Origin: CAZPRY01 sp964589175
GTDB taxonomy: Bacteria > Fidelibacterota > UBA2242
Assembly (NCBI GenBank): GCA_964589175.1
Contig: CAZPRY010000011.1
Location: 32,888-96,887, forward strand
Reading direction: 5' to 3'
DNA length: 64,000 nt
Shown: positions 61,415-64,000 of the stretch, in pieces
Position numbering within the stretch: position 1 is the first letter of the stretch
How the letters are laid out: every line of letters begins with the position of its first letter
Translations under genes and position numbers: made by a program
The notes under the pieces: generated by a model
The model's input: the letters and a program-made list of their open reading frames with translations, nothing else
What the model was told of the DNA's origin: nothing
Databases searched by the model: none

Positions 61415-63751
61415 ATGAACAAATCAATTGGCACCGTTGTGCTGACAATTCTTGTCACCACTTTTGCTTTTTCACAATCGATCACACAATCTGTCAAAGG
61501 AAGGGTTTTTGATAATTTAACTGAAGCACCACTGCCCCTTGCTAATATCATTGTGATGGACACTAACCCGCTTATCGGGACCGCCACTGATATTGACGGT
61601 AATTTCATACTGGAAAAAGTTTCGGTCGGTCGTCATAATATCAAAGTCACCATGATGGGCTATGAAAGCTATGTTGTCAATGAACTGCTGATCAGCGCCG
61701 GGCAGCAGCTCATCCTGAATATCCCCATGCAACAGTCGGTAATGGCAATGGAGGAAATTGTGGTCAGAATAAAAAAAGACCTGCCGCTCAACACCATGAC
61801 GACGCTAAGCAGCCGTCAATTTACCGTCGAAGAGACACAGCGCTATGCGGGGGGACTGGATGATCCGGCCAGACTGGCGTCATCATTCGCCGGTGTTGCA
61901 ACACCTTCCGTTGTGAGTAATGGCATTTCAGTACGTGGCAACAGTCCTGACGGCCTTTTATGGAGAATTGAAGGTGTGGAGGCGCCAAATCCCTGTCATT
62001 TTGCTGATCTCACTGTGGTTGGCGGTGGATTATTGACGGCCCTGAGCAGCCAGATGATGGAAAACAGTGACTTTTTCACCGGCGCCTTTCCTGCTGAATA
62101 TGGCAATGCCACATCCGGTGTTTTTGACATTAATCTGAAAGCAGGTAATTCGGAGCAGCGTGAATATACACTGCAAGCCGGCATTATCGGGGTTGATTTC
62201 GCTGCCCAGGGACCTTTTGTATCGGGTAAAAAAGCATCATACATCATGAACTACCGATATTCCACCATGGCCCTGGTTGCACCGGTTTTGCCTGAGGATA
62301 CCGGGATTTTGAAATACCAGGATTTTTCCTTCAAAACTAATTTCCCGACAAAACGATCCGGTACATTATCGCTCTGGGGCATTGGGGCACTGGACGGACA
62401 GGAAATGGCAGCTGTCGACAGCACAGAATGGGAATCTGATTCTGACCGTGACAATTCACAAACCTCCCTTTACATGTTTGCCACTGGCCTGACACACAAG
62501 ATCACGCTGAACCCCAGCATGTTTCTGCACACAACAGTGTCCGCCACCGGCAACGGGTTATTACACAAAGAACAACGCCTGGATTATAGATTGCTGCCAC
62601 ATCCGCAGTCTCATATCAACAATGATACCTGGCGCTGTTCAATTCAGTCCAGCATCTTAAAACGATTCAACAAACAGTACAGCAACCAAACCGGATTTAA
62701 TTACAGCCAACTGGGGTATAATGTGAATATTGAACAATCCCAGGCAGAAGGTGAAGCGCCGCTGACACTGGCGCAGCAGGATGGACAATCCGGCTTGTTA
62801 CAGCTATACACACAATCAAAAATTACAATCAGCCAGCGCTTGATGTTGAATGTCGGCCTGCATTCCCAGCTCCTGCTGCTGAATGACGATTATTCCATTG
62901 AACCCAGAATTGGGATTAAATACAAGATTAATGACAGGCACAACCTGGCTTTTGCCTTCGGATTACACAGCCGCATCGAACGGCTGCCGATCTATTTTGT
63001 TGACGTAAACGGAAGTAATCCAAATAAAGACCTCAACCTGATGAAGTCCACCCATTTTGTGATTGGTTACAACACGAAAATCAATGACAATCTGAGATTA
63101 AGTATCGAACCCTATTATCAGAAATTGACCGATGTTCCCGTTTCACCGAACAGCTATATTTCCACTGTCAATATGCAAAACGATGTCTTTTTTAATGAAG
63201 TTCTGGTCAGCAAGGGAAGAGGCCGAAATGTTGGTGTTGATCTGACAATTGAACGCTTCTTGTTCAATGGCTTTTATTACCTGGCAACGGCATCAATTTT
63301 TGATTCAAAATATACGGCTGCCGACAACGTAGAACGCAACACCCGCTATAACAAAAATTACGTTGTAAACTTTGTAACGGGAAAAGAATGGGTCGTTGGC
63401 AAAGATAAAAATAACATTTTGAGCACCAACGTCCGCTTCAATTATCTGGGCGGAAACCGTAAGGAAACGATTGATGAACAGGCATCCCTGCTTAATAAAC
63501 AGATTGTTTATGGTGAAACTGGTGATGTTATTGCTTTTGACAAGCAGTATCGCAGCACACCGATTTTGTCTTTTTCCATTTCCTACCGCAAAAACAAACC
63601 CACTTATTCTTCTGTTTGGTCATTGCAAATTCTGAATGCAACTGGCGCCCAGGAATTTTCAAACGATATTTATAGTCTGAAAACAGGCAGAATAGAGAAG
63701 AAATATGAAGGCATAATGGTGCCAAACCTGAGTTATAAAATTGAATTTTAA
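61415..63751 (+). CDS. TonB-dependent outer-membrane receptor with carboxypeptidase-regulatory-like domain
   Basis: 778 residues. Signal peptide 'VVLTILVTTFAFSQ'. Residues 28-110 are a CarboxypepD-regulatory-like beta-sandwich ('GRVFDNLTEAPLPLANIIV', 'DIDGNFILEKV'). A plug domain follows (about 115-245: 'ISVRGNSPDGLLWRIEGVEAPNPCHF', 'GAFPAEYGNATSGVFDINLK'), then the beta-barrel to the end, which finishes 'MVPNLSYKIEF'. No SusD-like gene follows, so it is not a standard polysaccharide locus. The ligand is unknown. GAGGAAAA precedes the ATG. Confidence 0.92.
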   Translation: MNKSIGTVVLTILVTTFAFSQSITQSVKGRVFDNLTEAPLPLANIIVMDTNPLIGTATDIDGNFILEKVSVGRHNIKVTMMGYESYVVNELLISAGQQLILNIPMQQSVMAMEEIVVRIKKDLPLNTMTTLSSRQFTVEETQRYAGGLDDPARLASSFAGVATPSVVSNGISVRGNSPDGLLWRIEGVEAPNPCHFADLTVVGGGLLTALSSQMMENSDFFTGAFPAEYGNATSGVFDINLKAGNSEQREYTLQAGIIGVDFAAQGPFVSGKKASYIMNYRYSTMALVAPVLPEDTGILKYQDFSFKTNFPTKRSGTLSLWGIGALDGQEMAAVDSTEWESDSDRDNSQTSLYMFATGLTHKITLNPSMFLHTTVSATGNGLLHKEQRLDYRLLPHPQSHINNDTWRCSIQSSILKRFNKQYSNQTGFNYSQLGYNVNIEQSQAEGEAPLTLAQQDGQSGLLQLYTQSKITISQRLMLNVGLHSQLLLLNDDYSIEPRIGIKYKINDRHNLAFAFGLHSRIERLPIYFVDVNGSNPNKDLNLMKSTHFVIGYNTKINDNLRLSIEPYYQKLTDVPVSPNSYISTVNMQNDVFFNEVLVSKGRGRNVGVDLTIERFLFNGFYYLATASIFDSKYTAADNVERNTRYNKNYVVNFVTGKEWVVGKDKNNILSTNVRFNYLGGNRKETIDEQASLLNKQIVYGETGDVIAFDKQYRSTPILSFSISYRKNKPTYSSVWSLQILNATGAQEFSNDIYSLKTGRIEKKYEGIMVPNLSYKIEF

Positions 63752-63772
63752 GTGACTAAAAGTAGGATAATG

Positions 63773-63801
63773 AATGCCCGGAATTGTCAATTCCGGGCAT
63801 T
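63773..63801 (+). terminator. Strong hairpin terminator after the TonB receptor
   Basis: Perfect 13-base stem AATGCCCGGAATT (63773-63785) and AATTCCGGGCATT (63789-63801) with loop GTC. The T run is short. From here to 64000 the sequence is AT rich and I see no gene. Confidence 0.75.
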
Positions 63802-64000
63802 TACCTAAGCAGAATATTTGAACGAATTATCACAGCGCCAGGAGAATAAAGCGAAAATACAAAAAATAGTATCGTTATACTTTAGGGATATAAGGACATT
63901 TCCGTGAATGCGTTAAAGGTAAATTTTGTTTAAGACAACTCATAAGTAGGGTCTCCTGAAAAAGTATCTAATATATTGTTAATACAGTTGTTTATATCTT

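Noticed and set aside
1..64000. tRNA, rRNA, insertion sequences with transposase
   Set aside because: I saw no tRNA cloverleaf, rRNA-like stretch or transposase motif in any gap; a tRNA scan could still overturn this.

Overview
The window looks like part of a scaffold from an uncultured, Gram-negative, probably anaerobic bacterium of the FCB type (Calditrichota, KSB1 or Marinimicrobia-like; I cannot decide between them). The grounds are a secreted protein with a 'YPNYPNPFN' C-terminal sorting tail, many beta-barrel outer-membrane proteins ending in aromatic residues, a TonB receptor with a carboxypeptidase-regulatory-like N-terminus, and a moderate GC content with dense, overlapping operons. 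A run of exactly 100 N (41775-41874), placed in a short tandem repeat, marks an assembly gap, so linkage across it is not proven.

Region 1 (1-9.5 kb): the 3' end of a HypB-like nickel GTPase gene, a single-domain response regulator, then on the minus strand a tightly coupled three-gene envelope operon (fibronectin-III repeat protein, FecR-domain protein, large outer-membrane protein), and a stand-alone ACT-domain protein.

Region 2 (10-23.6 kb): a plus-strand operon of 16 genes. It encodes a membrane-bound group 4 [NiFe]-hydrogenase with intact nickel ligands, a complete Mrp-type cation-antiporter module (with two large antiporter subunits), a sulfhydrogenase-like beta/gamma pair predicted to connect it to NAD(P)H, a maturation protease, and a histidine kinase carrying the RegB-type GGxxNPF quinone motif. 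Together these predict an ion-pumping, pyridine-nucleotide-linked hydrogenase under redox control.

Region 3 (23.7-25.4 kb): a double-PDZ protein and a small SpoT/MESH1-like hydrolase on the minus strand.

Region 4 (25.5-41.7 kb): branched-chain amino-acid genes ilvD-ilvB-ilvN-ilvC-cimA-leuA-leuC-leuD-leuB followed by aconitase, isocitrate dehydrogenase and citrate synthase. A textbook transcription attenuator precedes ilvD: a promoter, a 29-codon leader peptide with a run of Ile/Val/Leu codons, an antiterminator arm and a terminator. Cofactor-site residues suggest that the isocitrate dehydrogenase, and perhaps the ketol-acid reductoisomerase, use NAD(H).

Region 5 (41.7-45.7 kb): an AT-rich island bordered by two related sets of dispersed repeats. 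It holds an XRE regulator and two unrecognised proteins.

Region 6 (45.7-58.5 kb, minus strand): a hybrid sensor kinase, a sorting-tail secreted protein, a flavodoxin, a GH5 glycosidase, a pseudo-receiver/DUF3052 protein, a UbiE-like methyltransferase, and an RND (MMPL)/LolA-like/outer-membrane protein operon with a divergent-looking TetR regulator and two TetR-type palindromes.

Region 7 (58.6-64 kb, plus strand, AT-richer): a membrane-anchored AraC-type regulator, a CPBP-family membrane protein and a TonB-dependent receptor, ending in a strong hairpin.
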